29,466 nucleotides of DNA from an uncultured Clostridium sp. (GCF_934754915.1 NZ_CAKVKB010000038.1:1-29466); one strand, 5' to 3'. Counted from the first letter of the stretch, positions 7,948-16,040 are shown. Notes: generated from the letters alone by a model not told the origin. Numbers and translations are program-made.

Positions 7948-8589
7948 TCAGCCGCCAAGAGTTACATCTTGTTTATCATACCATGCAAGGGCCTTATAAA
8001 AATCCTCTTCTTTAAATGAGGGCCAGTAATTATCAAGGACATAAAAATCAGAATATACAGATTGAACAGGAAGAAAACCACTAAGTCTTCTGCGTCCACC
8101 CCATCGTATTATTAAATTAATCCTTGAAATATCTTTTGAATGAATATATGGTATTATGCTGTTTTTAGGAAGGGCTGGATTTTTTAATAAATTTAAATCC
8201 CATTCCCATCCGTAGTTTATTAAAAAGTTTACCTTTATTCCTCCTGTACCATATTTTTTACGTTCAGTATATGGAAGCAGTTCTTTTGGAAAACAGGATG
8301 AATTTGTATTTCCCAAAACTAAGATTTCACAGTTATGTTCAGCTATTAAGTTAACTGAATCTATACATGCTTTTGTAAAAGCTTTTTTTTGCTCAGAAGG
8401 TCTTTTTGTATTATCAGTAGTAAAACCATAGAAAGTGACTTCTTCAATTTTTTCTTTTTGACATAGTTTAAATAAATTAAGTCCTGGATCAATGCCATAG
8501 CTGTATCCCATGTCTTTAGTCATATTATTTGATAAAGCCCATCTGCGGTTTCCATCAGGTATTATACCAATGTGTCTAGGTTTTCTCAT
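7948..8589 (-). CDS. Divergent cis-prenyltransferase (undecaprenyl diphosphate synthase family)
   Basis: Predicted 213-residue member of the UppS/Z-isoprenyl diphosphate synthase family. Conserved are HIGIIPDGNRRWA (residues 6-18, with the Mg-binding Asp12), YGFTTDNTKRP (matching the YAFSTENWxRP helix) and VYSDFYVLDNYWPSF near the end. Several active-site motifs are changed: the family NYGGR is NYGWEWD here, the His after the first motif (AFGH) is replaced by Tyr (MGYSYG), and the RTGGExRxSNF motif reads RWGGRRRLSGF. It is shorter than the usual 240-255 residues. It is not linked to cdsA, dxr or frr, so it is probably a paralogue with another chain length or substrate. The start at 8589 follows AAAGGA about 11 bases upstream and begins at the family motif; the longer frame to 8691 is hydrophobic, atypical and without a ribosome binding site. 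Confidence 0.75.
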   Translation of the reverse strand: MRKPRHIGIIPDGNRRWALSNNMTKDMGYSYGIDPGLNLFKLCQKEKIEEVTFYGFTTDNTKRPSEQKKAFTKACIDSVNLIAEHNCEILVLGNTNSSCFPKELLPYTERKKYGTGGIKVNFLINYGWEWDLNLLKNPALPKNSIIPYIHSKDISRINLIIRWGGRRRLSGFLPVQSVYSDFYVLDNYWPSFKEEDFYKALAWYDKQDVTLGG

Positions 8590-8693
8590 AAATTTATCAG
8601 TCCTTTTTCTAAAATATATGTTGTAATTAACAATGTAGAAATGACAATTGAAACATATATAAGTATTTCCTAAAAATATTAAAAGATACACAC

Positions 8694-8798
8694 CTATAAA
8701 AAAAGCAGCTATGCTGCAAATAAGAACCTATTAGTCTATAAAAAGAGCAGCTATATTATATTTTGAAGTTTTTTAGTTTAGAAAAAACAGCGATGTTT
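8694..8798 (-). repeat. Tandem leader repeat, three units
   Basis: Plus-strand CTATAAAAARAGCAGCTAT occurs at 8694-8712 and 8736-8754 (18 of 19 identical, period 42), with a decayed third unit near 8781-8798 (GAAAAAACAGCGATGTTTT). Read on the minus strand each unit is GCTGC or GCTG followed by a run of T, and the unit nearest the gene forms GCAGC-ATA-GCTGC plus seven T, like a minimal intrinsic terminator. They lie in the putative leader of the UppS-like gene. Confidence 0.6.
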
Positions 8799-8944
8799 TG
8801 CTAAGAATTTCAACAGCTTATAAAAGTAAATGCTATATAAAAAGCAAATCAGATAATATTAAATAAATGTTGCATATGTAATATTTGATAGCAAATATAA
8901 ATAAATGATTTTAAGAATTAGCACCAATAATTAGAACATAAAAG

Positions 8945-8982
8945 TTAACAATTGCTTAATATTATTTAACTTATGATTAATG
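8945..8982 (+). promoter_or_regulatory. PhoP-box-like direct repeats upstream of the Ugp-type operon
   Basis: Four hexamers of the form TTAAYN lie on one face of the helix: TTAACA at 8945, TTAATA at 8956, TTAACT at 8966 and TTAATG at 8977, spaced by 11, 10 and 11 bases. Bacillus-type PhoP binds TT(A/C/T)ACA-like hexamers with this periodicity. The operon content (Ugp-type importer plus phosphodiesterase) fits phosphate control. The region is AT-rich, so chance similarity is possible. Confidence 0.55.
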
Positions 8983-9035
8983 TGAATTTAAATTTGAGGG
9001 AATACAATTAAAACATAAAGAAGGGGGAAAATAAA

Positions 9036-10115
9036 TTGGGAGAAATTATTTTAAAAAACATTAAAAAAAGCTATGACAAAGAAAGAAACATAATAGAAAA
9101 CTTAAATTTAAAAATAGAAGATGGAAGTTTTACAGTTCTTGTAGGTCCATCAGGATGTGGAAAATCTACTACATTAAGAATGATTGCAGGTTTAGAAAAA
9201 GAAACAAGTGGAGAAATATACATTGATGGAAAGCTTATGAATGGAATTGAACCAGGGAAGAGAAACATTGCAATGGTATTTCAGAATTATGCATTATATC
9301 CAACAATGACAGTAAGAGGAAATATTGAATTCGGTTTAAAAAATAAAAAAGTTCCTAAAGATGAAATAAAAAAAGCAGTAGAAGAAATTGCTGAAACAGT
9401 TGGACTTAAAGAATATCTTGATAAGAAACCTCAGAATTTATCAGGAGGACAGAGACAGAGAGTTGCCCTTGCAAGAGCAATGGTAAAAAAGCCAGCGGTA
9501 TTTTTAATGGATGAACCTTTATCAAATCTTGATGCTAAGCTTAGAAATCAAATGAGAGCAGAATTAATAGAACTCCATAAAAAACTAAAAGCTACTTTTG
9601 TATATGTTACTCATGATCAGGTTGAAGCAATGTCTATGGGAGATTCTATAGTTTTATTAGAAAATGGAAAGATAAAGCAGGTGGATTCACCAAAAGATAT
9701 GTATAATAATCCTAAAAATAAGTTTGCAGCTCAGTTTATAGGAACACCTCCAATGAATGTTCTTCAATGTGAAAAGATGATTAAGTATAACTTTTCTAAC
9801 AATCCTAAATATATTGGATTCAGGCCTGAAAAAGCAAAAATATCAAACAATGTTGATATAGTTCCAGATGATGTATTTAAACTTAAAGGGAAATTAGTTA
9901 CAAAAGAAATGCTTGGAGCTGAAACTTTATATAAGATTTCTACTAAATATGGAAATATAGTTGTGAAATTATATGATGATTATGCACTTACAAGTGATAA
10001 AGTAATCATATATGTAAAGAACAGTGATTTGATGTATTTTGATCAAAATGAAGAACGAATTGATAGCAGTATTTCTGTTAATAAAAATAATTTCAAAGAT
10101 GAGGAAGCAATATGA
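9036..10115 (+). CDS. ugpC: ABC transporter ATPase, UgpC/MsmX type
   Basis: A 359-residue ATPase of the carbohydrate/glycerol-phosphate importer class (CUT1). Walker A GPSGCGKST is at 37-45, Q-loop at Gln83, signature LSGGQ at 135-139, Walker B FLMDE at 156-160, D-loop SNLD and H-loop His193. Residues from about 235 to 345 form the regulatory OB/TOBE-like domain. The start is a TTG at 9036 with AAGGGGG eight bases upstream; no ATG fits. It is the first gene of the operon and overlaps the next by 4 bases (ATGA). MsmX-type ATPases can serve several importers, so the name ugpC rests on the neighbours. Confidence 0.85.
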   Translation: MGEIILKNIKKSYDKERNIIENLNLKIEDGSFTVLVGPSGCGKSTTLRMIAGLEKETSGEIYIDGKLMNGIEPGKRNIAMVFQNYALYPTMTVRGNIEFGLKNKKVPKDEIKKAVEEIAETVGLKEYLDKKPQNLSGGQRQRVALARAMVKKPAVFLMDEPLSNLDAKLRNQMRAELIELHKKLKATFVYVTHDQVEAMSMGDSIVLLENGKIKQVDSPKDMYNNPKNKFAAQFIGTPPMNVLQCEKMIKYNFSNNPKYIGFRPEKAKISNNVDIVPDDVFKLKGKLVTKEMLGAETLYKISTKYGNIVVKLYDDYALTSDKVIIYVKNSDLMYFDQNEERIDSSISVNKNNFKDEEAI

Positions 10116-10984
10116 TGACTTTAAAGAAAACAAGACCATATATTATGATTACTCCAGCAATAGTAATTTTTCTCGTATTTTCTATTTATCCAATACTATA
10201 TATGGGGTATCTCAGTTTTAATGAATGGGATTTAATAAATCCTGTAAAAACTTTTGTTGGATTAGATAATTTTATGGCTTTATTTAAAGATGAAACATTC
10301 TTAAAAGTCGTAAAGAATTCAGTAATATATATGCTCATAACAGTCAGTGCAACTATGATTTTGGGAATATTAATGGCATTGTTTTTGAGCAGAAATACAA
10401 AAATAAATAAGATACTTCAAAGTGTTACCTTTGCCCCATACATAGTTTCTATGGTATCAGTTGCCTTCATATGGAAGTGGATAATGGACAGTGACTATGG
10501 ACTTTTAAATTATCTTTTGAGTTTTATAGGAATTGACAGTATAAACTGGCTCCATGATGAAAAAACTGCATTATTATCATTATGTATTATTTCTATATGG
10601 AAAAGTATTGGATATAATGCAATAGTAATATTATCAGCATTAAAAGCAGTTCCTCAATATATATATGAAGCAGCTCAGCTTGATGAAGGAAAGCCGCTAA
10701 AAGTGTTCTTCAAAATAACATTACCTATGATATCACCATCCTTGTTTTTTTTGACCATAATGAATATAATAAGCTCTTTTAAGGTTTTTGAGCCTATAGC
10801 ACTTATTACAGAAGGTGGACCTTTAAATTCAACCAATACACTTGTTTATTATATTTATGAATATGGATTTAAATTGAATAAAATTGGATATGCATCTGCA
10901 GCAGGAGTTGTACTATTTGCAATAATAGGAGTATTGACAATAATATACTTCAAAATGCTCAGCAGAAAAGTCCATTATAGGTAG
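10112..10984 (+). CDS. ugpA: ABC sugar/glycerol-phosphate transporter permease, UgpA/MalF type
   Basis: A 290-residue inner-membrane permease with six predicted membrane segments. It starts in a hydrophobic helix (residues 10-33) and contains the cytoplasmic EAA loop, EAAQLDEG beginning at residue 186 and ending in ITLP, which docks the ATPase. The PxxYxxYxSF-like stretch after helix 1 and FVGLDNF are typical of the first CUT1 permease. The start overlaps ugpC by 4 bases, implying translational coupling; a second ATG directly follows the first. It pairs with the permease at 11003. Confidence 0.87.
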   Translation: MMTLKKTRPYIMITPAIVIFLVFSIYPILYMGYLSFNEWDLINPVKTFVGLDNFMALFKDETFLKVVKNSVIYMLITVSATMILGILMALFLSRNTKINKILQSVTFAPYIVSMVSVAFIWKWIMDSDYGLLNYLLSFIGIDSINWLHDEKTALLSLCIISIWKSIGYNAIVILSALKAVPQYIYEAAQLDEGKPLKVFFKITLPMISPSLFFLTIMNIISSFKVFEPIALITEGGPLNSTNTLVYYIYEYGFKLNKIGYASAAGVVLFAIIGVLTIIYFKMLSRKVHYR

Positions 10985-11002
10985 CATAGGAGTGATTAGT
11001 TT

Positions 11003-11896
11003 ATGGATATAAGAAAAAGCACATCAATATATAATTCTAAAGAAAAATTTTTCAAAGAAATAGATATGAGTTTAATTAAAAACTGGGCGTCCAGTTTGCC
11101 GAGAATTTTTATGAGTATAATAATTTTTGCAGTATTTTTCATACCATTTTATTGGATGGTTCTTACATCAGTCAAATCATTATCAGAAACATTAACATTC
11201 CCACCTACGTTCTTTGCAGAAAAAATCAATTTTGAAAACTTCACAAAGGCTTTAAATTCAGGACCATTTCTTCAATATACAAAAAACAGTATTATAATAA
11301 CAATTTCAATTCTAGTATTACAGTTCGTAACAATAATTCCAGCAGCATTTGCATTTGCAAGATACAAATTCTTAGGTAAAAATTTAAGTTTTGGAGTAAT
11401 AATGTCAACAATGATGATTCCAGCTCAGCTCGTTTTTTTACCTATATTTATAATGTTCAGTAAATATAAAATGGTAAATACATATATGTCATTGATTGTG
11501 CCATTTGCAAGCAGTGCATTTGGAATATTTATGTTAAGACAGGCATTTATGCAGGTTCCACAAGAACTTCTTGAAGCCGCAAGGCTTGATGATGCAAGTG
11601 AACTGAAGATAATGTTTAAAATAATGCTTCCTATTGCAAAGCCTACTCTTATAACTTTAGGACTTTTAACTTTTATAAGTACTTGGAATGACTATTTCTG
11701 GCCTCTTGTTCTTACAACAAAAGATATAATGAGGACTCTTCCAGTTGGAATTGCAGGAATAAGCAAAGTTGATGGAGGAATATCATATAATGTTCTAATG
11801 GCTGCCAATATGTTGCTTATTGTACCTATATTGATTGTATTCTTTTTTGCACAAAAACATATAATAGAGGCATTTACATATATAGGAGAAAAATAG
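11003..11896 (+). CDS. ugpE: ABC sugar/glycerol-phosphate transporter permease, UgpE/MalG type
   Basis: The second permease, 297 residues, six membrane segments after a polar N-terminus of about 30 residues that is longer than usual. The EAA loop EAARLDDASE begins at residue 191 and ends in IMLP. FYWMVLTSVKS and the C-terminal FFFAQKHIIEAFTYIGEK (family form FxxQRyfvxGlxxGavK) are typical of the MalG side. AGGAG lies 9 bases upstream of the ATG, 18 bases after ugpA. It forms the heterodimeric channel with the preceding permease. Confidence 0.87.
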   Translation: MDIRKSTSIYNSKEKFFKEIDMSLIKNWASSLPRIFMSIIIFAVFFIPFYWMVLTSVKSLSETLTFPPTFFAEKINFENFTKALNSGPFLQYTKNSIIITISILVLQFVTIIPAAFAFARYKFLGKNLSFGVIMSTMMIPAQLVFLPIFIMFSKYKMVNTYMSLIVPFASSAFGIFMLRQAFMQVPQELLEAARLDDASELKIMFKIMLPIAKPTLITLGLLTFISTWNDYFWPLVLTTKDIMRTLPVGIAGISKVDGGISYNVLMAANMLLIVPILIVFFFAQKHIIEAFTYIGEK

Positions 11897-11986
11897 TGAG
11901 TTTGAATCAATTAACTGAAAATTTAATTTATATGCTGTAATTTCATCTATTTATTATTTAAATTTCAACGTATACACTATAACAAA

Positions 11987-12064
11987 TACAATGAATGGGA
12001 AAGTATGTATGAATAATAATAGAAATATCAAAAAAATTGCATAAAAACTTCATCATTCATTGTA
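11987..12064. repeat. Imperfect inverted repeat upstream of the binding-protein gene
   Basis: TACAATGAATG (11987-11997) is perfectly repeated in inverted orientation at 12054-12064, with further partial pairing (AAGT/ACTT) inside. The right arm belongs to the dispersed repeat copy at 12049. Confidence 0.5.
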
Positions 12065-12104
12065 GATTGTCAATTGTATATTGTCAATTAGAATTGTAAA
12101 TTGA
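12049..12104 (+). repeat. Dispersed intergenic repeat, copy A
   Basis: Starts TTCATCATTCATTG and continues with two TGTCAATT words separated by GTATAT. The same core occurs at 21564-21603 and, inverted, at 27361-27387. It sits 59 bases before the ATG of the binding-protein gene. Confidence 0.6.
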
Positions 12105-12162
12105 TTATGTTTCAGCATGTATATATGAATAATATTTTAAGATAGAAAGATGAGGAGAAAAG

Positions 12163-13449
12163 ATGAAAAAAAAATTTTTATCAATTATGTTAGTTGGAAT
12201 GATTGGAATATCTATGCTTATTACTGGATGTGGGAACAGTGCAAATGCAGAAAGTTCTCAAAATAATGGAGTAATAGAGCTTACATACTGGTACACATTT
12301 AAAGATAAAATTGGTGAAAATAATGAAGCTCTTGTAAAGGAATTTAATGAATCACAGGATAAGATCCATGTAACAGCTGAGTATCAAGGAAACTACGATG
12401 AAATAAAAGCAAAAACAAAAGCTGCATTTACAGCTAATGAAGCACCAGATGTTACAATTACAGAAATAGCATCAATACCTGAAATGGTAAAGAGTGGTGT
12501 TGTTGAAGATTTGACTCCTTTTGTTGAAAAAGATGATATTAATTTCGATGATTTTCATGAAGGGCTCATGAAAAATTCATATATTGATGATAAATTATAT
12601 GCACTTCCATATTTGAGAAGTACTCCAATTCTTTATATGAATGCAACTATGCTTAAAAATGCAGGGTTAGATCCAGCTGGACCTAAAAACTGGGACGAAC
12701 TTGAACAATACTGCAGAGCTTTAACTAAAGATGATGCAGTAGGTATGGTTTATCCAGTAGATACATGGTTTACAGAAGCTAATTTAGCTCAAGTTGGAGG
12801 ATCTGTTTTAAAAGACAATGATACTAAATCAAATGTAAATACTGAAGAAATGGCAAGAGGATTAAAACAATTAAAGAAAATGAATGATGAAGGAATTATA
12901 AAGATTTTAAACGGAACAGATGAAGGAAATGATAAGAAGAAAATTGATTTTAAAAATCAAAAATGTGCAATGTTCTATTCATCAACAGCTGATTTAACAT
13001 ATAACCTTCAGGTAGCAAAAGAAAGTGGATTTGAATTAAATACAGCATTCATGCCAGCTGGAGATAATTATGGTGTTCCTACTGGCGGATGTAATATGTA
13101 TATGGTGAGTGGGCTTCCAGAAGAAAAGAAACAGGCAGCATGGGAATTTATAAAATTTATGACATCAACAGAAAGAACAGCTGAAGCAAGCAGAAATACT
13201 GGATATCTCCCAACAAGAAAATCAGCAGTAGATACAGATATAATACAGAACCTTTATAAAGAACAACCACAGTTTAAGGTGGCTGTAGATCAGCTTCAAT
13301 ATGCAGTAGGACGTCCTAAGACAGTATATTGTTCTGAAGTGCTCAAGCTTTTAAAAGAAAGTGAAGAACGTATCTTTCTACAAAATGCTGATATAAATAC
13401 AGAACTTGAAAAATTGGATAAAGATATTAATGATGTTCTTAGTAAATAG
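12163..13449 (+). CDS. ugpB: Extracellular substrate-binding lipoprotein, UgpB type
   Basis: A 428-residue type 1 solute-binding protein. The signal peptide ends in the lipobox LITGC, so Cys23 would be lipidated and the protein anchored on the outside of the membrane. It resembles UgpB in several places: YQGNYDEIKAKTKAAF (UgpB YKGNYEQ), STPILYMNATMLKNAGLDP (UgpB STPVLYYNKDAFKKAGLDP), GGCNMYMVSG and NTGYLPTRKSA. UgpB binds sn-glycerol-3-phosphate and glycerophosphodiesters such as glycerophosphocholine; a sugar ligand cannot be excluded. It follows ugpE after a 266-base gap and has its own leader, which may allow extra expression. The ribosome binding site is GAGGAGA. Confidence 0.82.
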   Translation: MKKKFLSIMLVGMIGISMLITGCGNSANAESSQNNGVIELTYWYTFKDKIGENNEALVKEFNESQDKIHVTAEYQGNYDEIKAKTKAAFTANEAPDVTITEIASIPEMVKSGVVEDLTPFVEKDDINFDDFHEGLMKNSYIDDKLYALPYLRSTPILYMNATMLKNAGLDPAGPKNWDELEQYCRALTKDDAVGMVYPVDTWFTEANLAQVGGSVLKDNDTKSNVNTEEMARGLKQLKKMNDEGIIKILNGTDEGNDKKKIDFKNQKCAMFYSSTADLTYNLQVAKESGFELNTAFMPAGDNYGVPTGGCNMYMVSGLPEEKKQAAWEFIKFMTSTERTAEASRNTGYLPTRKSAVDTDIIQNLYKEQPQFKVAVDQLQYAVGRPKTVYCSEVLKLLKESEERIFLQNADINTELEKLDKDINDVLSK

Positions 13450-13489
13450 TACAAGAAAATTATAGTGGAATTGTTTTGGAGGCAGAAAA

Positions 13490-14785
13490 ATGAGTAACAG
13501 ACTAATAATTTTTTCAGTAGATGCACTTGTGTATGAGGATTTGCAGGAATTGGAGAAGAAACCATTTTTTAAAGAGATTTTAGATGGAGGCTCAAGGGTA
13601 AATAGAATGAGATCAATTTATCCTACAGTTACATATCCCGTTCATTCAACTCTTATAACAGGAACATATCCAGAAAAGCATGGGGTAATAAATAATGAGG
13701 AATTTCATGTAGGACAAATCGCGAGTGACTGGAATTGGAATAGAAAATCAATAAAAGTAGAGGATATATTTGATTCTGCAAAAAAGGCAGGAAAAACTAC
13801 AGCAGCAGTATACTGGCCTGTAACAGGAAATCATAAAAGTATAGATTATTTAATAAATGAGTATTGTTCTCTTGATAAAAAAGCAGATGTTCATAAATTA
13901 TTTTCTGATGCAGGAACTTCTGAAGAAGTCTATGAAAATGTGGTGAAAAAATATTGTGATGGGTTGGATGTAAGTACCCATCCCGGCTCAGATATTTTTT
14001 GTATAAATTGTGCATGTGAAATAATAAGAAGGTATAAACCTGATGTGATTGCCATACATCCAGCTAATATAGATGGAATGCGACATAAGACTGGAGTATT
14101 CTCAAGTGCAGTAACTGAGGAATTGAATGTTGTAGAAAAACAGTTAGAACAGATTATAACTGCAACTAAAAATGCAGGAGTTTTTGAAGAAACTAATTTT
14201 ATAATATTAAGTGATCATGGACAGATGAATATCACAAGAGTTGTCAATCCAAATGTCATTCTTAAAGAAGCTGGTCTTATAGAAACTGATGAAAATGGAA
14301 AAATTACAGACTGGAAGGCGTATGTACATTCAGCTGCAATGTCAGCACAGGTATACTTAAAAGATACTCAAGATAAAGAGATAGAAGATAAGGTATACAA
14401 ATTATTATGCTCATTAAGAGATGAACAGGTTTATGGAATTGAAGAAGTTTTTACAGCAGAAGAGATAAAAGAAAAGGAACATTTAAGTGGAGATTTTTCT
14501 TTTGTGATTGAAACTGATGGATTTACAACTTTCGGAAATGACTGGAACAGACCTCTTGTTTCACCTTTAGATACAACAGATTATAAATTTGGACATGCAA
14601 CTCATGGATATCTTCCAGAAAAGGGACCTCAACCAGTATTCATTGCATATGGACCTGATATAGAAAGAGGTGTGGTGCTAGAAAATGGAAATGTAATAAA
14701 TGTTGCATCTACGATTGTAAAGTTGTTTGGCGGAAGTTTAGAATCTTCAGATGGACAAAGCATGGATGAAATTTTAAAGATTTAG
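13490..14785 (+). CDS. Type I phosphodiesterase/nucleotide pyrophosphatase (NPP, alkaline phosphatase superfamily)
   Basis: A 431-residue cytosolic enzyme (no signal peptide) of the ectonucleotide pyrophosphatase-like family. The complete two-metal site is visible: Asp11 (SVDAL), nucleophile Thr48 (PTVTYPVHS), Asp195 and His199 (NIDGMRH), Asp242-His243 (LSDHGQM) and a distal His in GHATHGY (His369 or, more likely, His372). Such enzymes hydrolyse phosphodiester or pyrophosphate bonds. It sits 40 bases behind ugpB with TGGAGG before its ATG, and ends the operon. In UgpB-type systems the expected partner is UgpQ, a GDPD-type enzyme; here an unrelated fold appears to take that place. The substrate is inferred from context only; phosphonoacetate hydrolase and phosphomonoesterases belong to the same superfamily. 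Confidence 0.85.
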   Translation: MSNRLIIFSVDALVYEDLQELEKKPFFKEILDGGSRVNRMRSIYPTVTYPVHSTLITGTYPEKHGVINNEEFHVGQIASDWNWNRKSIKVEDIFDSAKKAGKTTAAVYWPVTGNHKSIDYLINEYCSLDKKADVHKLFSDAGTSEEVYENVVKKYCDGLDVSTHPGSDIFCINCACEIIRRYKPDVIAIHPANIDGMRHKTGVFSSAVTEELNVVEKQLEQIITATKNAGVFEETNFIILSDHGQMNITRVVNPNVILKEAGLIETDENGKITDWKAYVHSAAMSAQVYLKDTQDKEIEDKVYKLLCSLRDEQVYGIEEVFTAEEIKEKEHLSGDFSFVIETDGFTTFGNDWNRPLVSPLDTTDYKFGHATHGYLPEKGPQPVFIAYGPDIERGVVLENGNVINVASTIVKLFGGSLESSDGQSMDEILKI

Positions 14786-15299
14786 ATTAATGTATAAAGA
14801 GTTGCTTTTGATTTTTTAGCTGATATGAAAGTTCTCAAATAATTTTAAACTGCTACTTAAATAAAAATAGATAAATATATGTATTTAATAATACGGTTTT
14901 AAAGGTATTAAACAGAATATTTTATAGTAGAATATAATATTTATGAGTAATTTATAGTGAATAACATTTAAAACTTGAAGATAAAAATCAAATAAAAAGA
15001 GACTGTAAACTTAGGGGAATTTACAGTCTCTTTTCATTCTGCCGTAGGAAAACGGTCATTACTATTTAATAAAGGGGTAAATAATAATTCTTTAACTACT
15101 TTACAAATATAATTATATAAATATTATGTGTCAGAATTATGTCAATCATATTAAAAAAACATAAAGTTACTTAAGAATCGATTAATAATTTTAAAAAATT
15201 TATATTTTCAGTGGTCATTTCTACAATCTAAGTAGATAAATCTAAACAAAAACTATATAATAAAAAGTATTGAAAATAAAAAAACACAGGAGGGAAAAT
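14786..15299. other. Intergenic region between the Ugp operon and the YcxB-like gene
   Basis: About 510 bases, no gene. It contains the terminator at 14995-15034, a small CCGT/ACGG hairpin near 15042-15055 and a TATAAT at 15252-15257 that could be the -10 of the YcxB-like gene, without a good -35. Confidence 0.45.
14995..15034. terminator. Strong terminator after the phosphodiesterase operon
   Basis: A perfect 15-bp stem (AAAAGAGACTGTAAA with its complement, loop of 10) starts in an A run and ends in TTTT. It lies 210 bases beyond the stop codon at 14785, with nothing clearly coding between. Confidence 0.85.
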
Positions 15300-15839
15300 A
15301 TGTTTGAATTAAAATATAAAAATACAGAAAAACAAGTATGTGATTTTTCTATGCATAGAGCTACAAACGCAGAAGATTTTCAAAAAGCAGTAAAGAAAAG
15401 ATCAATTATTATGCTCATCATATGCTTGGCGGCAGCAGTAATTTATGTATTTGCAGCATTTAAAATGAAAGAACAGGGAAAATTTGCATTAGGTCTCACT
15501 TTTGCCGGAGTATTTGCTCTTTTTGGAATATTGAATTTACTTTTCTTTGGAAAGTTTATCAATATGCAGTTAAGAAGAACAATAAAAAAGAATCTGAAAA
15601 ACAGAGGAAATATTATAGATTCAAATGTAAAATTTAAATTTGATGGAAAGGTTATGAAAATTGTAAGAGATAAAGAAAAATCAACAATAAAACCTGAATC
15701 AATAATTGAAATAATACATATGAATGAATGCCTTTGTATTGCAGCAAAGGATGATCCTGGAATAGTAATACCTTTTGATGCTTTTGAAAGTAAAGAAAAG
15801 ATGAATGATTTGGAGAATGAATTAAGAAAATATATTTAA
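15300..15839 (+). CDS. YcxB-like membrane protein
   Basis: A 179-residue protein with a short polar N-terminus containing FSMHRATNAEDFQKA, two membrane helices (about residues 40-60 and 68-88) and a soluble C-terminal domain (about 95-175). The order and the C-terminal pattern (FKFDGKVMKI, then IPFDAFES near the end) fit the YcxB-like family, whose function is unknown. The start is the ATG at 15300 directly behind CAGGAGGGAAAAT; an upstream in-frame ATG at 15270 would put that ribosome binding site inside the gene. It is a single-gene unit followed by a hairpin at 15932. Confidence 0.75.
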   Translation: MFELKYKNTEKQVCDFSMHRATNAEDFQKAVKKRSIIMLIICLAAAVIYVFAAFKMKEQGKFALGLTFAGVFALFGILNLLFFGKFINMQLRRTIKKNLKNRGNIIDSNVKFKFDGKVMKIVRDKEKSTIKPESIIEIIHMNECLCIAAKDDPGIVIPFDAFESKEKMNDLENELRKYI

Positions 15840-15931
15840 TCTTGTTTTATTTACTATAATTTTGAAAATAATATGACTTCAATAAAATGAAAAAATAGAT
15901 GATAGTGTACAGCTCATTAAAAATTTGTATT

Positions 15932-15970
15932 GTGAAGTATTTTAGTTATAAAATACCTCACATTTATTTT
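15932..15970 (+). terminator. Hairpin between the YcxB-like gene and hemA
   Basis: A 13-bp stem with one mismatch (GTGAAGTATTTTA with TAAAATACCTCAC) and a GTTA loop is followed by ATTTATTTT. It probably ends the YcxB-like transcript. It lies about 80 bases before hemA, so an attenuator role in the hem leader is possible. Confidence 0.6.
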
Positions 15971-16040
15971 AAATACAATTTTATAGGAGATGTTTTTTAT
16001 CTAGAAAGTACTATTAGAATAACTGTAGAGGTGATGAGTT

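Larger units (their letters stand above)
8590..9035. other. Divergent control region of UppS-like gene and Ugp-type operon
   Basis: About 445 bases without a convincing gene. It holds the tandem GCTGC/T-run units at 8694-8798 facing the minus-strand gene and the PhoP-box-like hexamers at 8945-8982 facing the plus-strand operon. Confidence 0.55.

Noticed and set aside
8590..8691. 34-residue N-terminal extension of the UppS-like protein
   Set aside because: Hydrophobic, aromatic-rich residues unlike the family, with no ribosome binding site at the upstream ATG.
14934..15034. TATAAT at 14934 followed by the terminator at 14995, suggesting a small RNA of about 90 bases
   Set aside because: No acceptable -35 element, and the terminator is explained by the upstream operon.
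15840..16040. Possible cobalamin or T-box riboswitch in front of hemA
   Set aside because: Only one simple hairpin with a T-rich tail is present; no B12-box or T-box sequence.
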